Shown here in pieces: positions 6,603-8,256 of a stretch of 8,256 nt of DNA. Numbering within the stretch: position 1 is the first letter of the stretch; the number at the start of each line of letters is the position of its first letter. The DNA lies in the NCBI GenBank assembly GCA_012965445.1, contig DTSJ01000315.1, forward strand, positions 1,260 to 9,515, written 5' to 3'. Under the pieces are notes generated by a model. That model made no database searches, was not told the origin of the DNA, and saw only the letters and a list, made by a program, of their open reading frames with translations. The DNA is from Candidatus Hydrogenedentota bacterium. GTDB taxonomy: Bacteria > Hydrogenedentota > Hydrogenedentia > Hydrogenedentiales > GCA-2746185. The translations under genes and the position numbers were made by a program.

Positions 6603-8256
6603 ATGTGGAAGATCCTAAGACTCTCTTTTGTGTGCCCGGCAATCATCGCAATCCTGACATCTTTAGATGTGCTTGAGCTCGATCTACTCGCGCTCGGTGC
6701 CGAAGATGACGAACAGGCGGATACGTCGCGGATCCATGCGGAGGTCATGGGAAGCGGAAACGATGTCTATTACCCATCCGCAAGTGATTGCAGGCAATGT
6801 CATCCTGATCATTACCGGGAATGGTCGGTTTCCCCCCACGCCTACGCTCAGATGAGCCCCGTATTCAACGCGATGCATGGAAAAATATTCAAACTTACAA
6901 ATGGGTCAAATGGAGATTTCTGTATCCGGTGTCACTCACCGGTTGGTATGAATACCAATGAAGCAATTTTCATGAGTAATATTGACAGGAGTCCGACGTC
7001 ACGCGAAGGCGTCACGTGCGTCGTCTGCCATCGGGTCAACAAAAACTACGGAAAGATAAGCGGAAGATTGGCTCTGCAGAGCGGAAACATCAGCCAGACA
7101 ATTTATGGCCCGAAAGGCGATCCGCATTTTTCCGAAACATTTAGACGAGATATTGAAAAAAAGATGGGTGAAGGAAAGGTTCATGAGAGTATAGAGCCTT
7201 ACTTTAACCTTGTCGAACCAGTGTTTTGCGGAATGTGTCACGACGTCAACTTGTTAAACGGTTTTCGGCTTGAAGAAGCATTCAGCGAGTTCAAGCGCTC
7301 TCCTGCGGCAAAGCGCGGACTTAATTGTAATGATTGCCATATGGGGAAAGTGCCTGGTGTATTCAGTGGAGATAAGGCTACGAATTACGAGAACAAGAAG
7401 ATTGCTAAAATCGGCGCTAGGTGGGTGGGTGAACCACGAAAAAAGACAGACCACATGTTCGCTGGCCCAGACCATTCAGTAATTCATCCGGGCATATTCC
7501 CGCATAATGATGAAGCAGCAGAATTCGCGAGCATACGTGAATGGCTTCAATTCGACCACGAAACGGGCTGGGGTACTGATGAATTCGAAGAGACTGAGGA
7601 GCCCGCCAGAAAGGCCAAAGGCGAAGGGACCTCGTTTCCAAGTCGTTGGTCGAATATTGATGAACGTTATGAAGCTCGAGATATTCTGATTGACCAAATA
7701 GAATTGCTTGAAGAGTACCAGAGAGCGCGACTCGCCATTCTACAAGCTGGTTTCGGACTCGGAGAGATACAAGTCCTCAGAGCCAAGTCGAACGGAGTCG
7801 CATTTCGAATCGAAGTCAAGAATCTGACTGACGGGCATCAGGTTCCGACAGGCTTTATTGCAGAACGAACAGTCTACCTGAATGTCCAAGTCTACAACCA
7901 AAGCGGGATCCTTGTGTTCGAATCCGGAGATCTAGATCCGAACTACGATGTGCGGGACTTGCATTCGTTATACGTGCATAATCGCGAACTTCCTCAGGAC
8001 CGACAGTTATTTTCGCTACAGTCCACGTTCATAACGCGAAATATTCGCGGTGGCGAGCGTGAGCAAGTTTTGTCGATTCCTTACTCCGTGACGCCTCTAC
8101 CATTTGTTCGGCCAGCGCCGTCTGCGACGACCTTGACCGGCCGACCCGGAAATTCGCGCATTCACAAGAAAAACATAAAACCACTGGGTCATTCCTGGGC
8201 CAAATACGAAATTCCAGCAAAGGATTTGTCTGGCCCTGGAAAGTACACCGTCAACT
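6603..8256 (+). CDS. Exported multiheme cytochrome c with five CXXCH motifs (3' end outside window)
   Basis: The frame opens at ATG 6603, directly after an in-frame TGA at 6594, and stays open for 551 codons to the window end. GGGAAA 9 nt upstream is a modest ribosome binding site. The N-terminus (MWKILRLSFVCPAIIAILTS) is a signal peptide or anchor, as expected for a protein whose hemes are attached in the periplasm. Five heme-binding motifs are visible: CRQCH (63-67), CIRCH (107-111), CVVCH (139-143, in REGVTCVVCHRV), CGMCH (209-213) and CNDCH (242-246, followed by M-G). Spacing and the 'EGVTC.VCH' and 'C.DCHM' contexts match the multiheme cytochrome c554-like superfamily. Extra His residues (70, 79, 92, 175) could be distal ligands. 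A linker rich in charged residues (about 290-375) leads to a beta-rich domain containing VKNLTDGHQVPTGF, AERTVYLNVQVYNQSG and LVFESGDLD (about 405-450), a module seen C-terminal to hemes in related proteins. The likely role is electron transfer or a redox reaction; the partner and substrate cannot be told. Confidence 0.9.
   Translation, partial: MWKILRLSFVCPAIIAILTSLDVLELDLLALGAEDDEQADTSRIHAEVMGSGNDVYYPSASDCRQCHPDHYREWSVSPHAYAQMSPVFNAMHGKIFKLTNGSNGDFCIRCHSPVGMNTNEAIFMSNIDRSPTSREGVTCVVCHRVNKNYGKISGRLALQSGNISQTIYGPKGDPHFSETFRRDIEKKMGEGKVHESIEPYFNLVEPVFCGMCHDVNLLNGFRLEEAFSEFKRSPAAKRGLNCNDCHMGKVPGVFSGDKATNYENKKIAKIGARWVGEPRKKTDHMFAGPDHSVIHPGIFPHNDEAAEFASIREWLQFDHETGWGTDEFEETEEPARKAKGEGTSFPSRWSNIDERYEARDILIDQIELLEEYQRARLAILQAGFGLGEIQVLRAKSNGVAFRIEVKNLTDGHQVPTGFIAERTVYLNVQVYNQSGILVFESGDLDPNYDVRDLHSLYVHNRELPQDRQLFSLQSTFITRNIRGGEREQVLSIPYSVTPLPFVRPAPSATTLTGRPGNSRIHKKNIKPLGHSWAKYEIPAKDLSGPGKYTVN

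Noticed and set aside
6407..6676. Plus-strand 89-codon frame upstream of the cytochrome
   Set aside because: It overlaps the cytochrome start and signal peptide out of frame and shows no domain or ribosome binding site.
1..8256. Mobile element, CRISPR array, toxin-antitoxin or defence system
   Set aside because: No transposase, integrase, terminal inverted repeats, regular repeat-spacer pattern or small paired genes were found on either strand.

Overview
The window comes from a bacterium of moderate GC content and carries mostly exported proteins. The first gene ends in a tail I associate from memory with large surface proteins of Hydrogenedentota, Planctomycetota and Lentisphaerota-type genomes. 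The hydrolases and the multiheme cytochrome are also common in marine Gammaproteobacteria, so no phylum can be fixed from this sequence alone.

Layout: (1) bases 1-960 hold the 3' end of a secreted or surface protein with a carboxypeptidase-regulatory-like beta-sandwich and a C-terminal beta-helix-onset tail. (2) Bases 988-1179 on the minus strand hold only the 5' end (ribosome binding site, signal peptide, first HxH motif) of a DUF3604 gene, cut off just past the end of gene 1. (3) Bases 1190-1858 have no convincing gene but contain small repeats. (4) Bases 1859-3676 encode an intact exported amidohydrolase of the amidohydrolase-3 (YtcJ-like) group. (5) Bases 3693-4581 on the minus strand hold a decayed imidazolonepropionase-like amidohydrolase with an in-frame TAG, a frameshift and an internal deletion. 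(6) Bases 4779-6263 encode an exported M28/PA-domain peptidase-like protein with a non-canonical metal site, divergent from (5). (7) Bases 6264-6602 are intergenic with a possible promoter. (8) Bases 6603-8256 encode an exported multiheme cytochrome c with five CXXCH motifs and run off the window.

The common theme is export of metal-dependent hydrolases (two intact, two broken) plus a periplasmic electron carrier. It reads as a catabolic accessory region that is losing genes. No operon is evident: intergenic gaps are long, and the orientations of (4), (5) and (6) are convergent and then divergent. I see no mobile element, CRISPR array, tRNA or rRNA, and nothing that clearly forms a new biological system. 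The most informative signals are the two gene remnants, the unusual M28-like active site and the five-heme cytochrome with a C-terminal beta domain.
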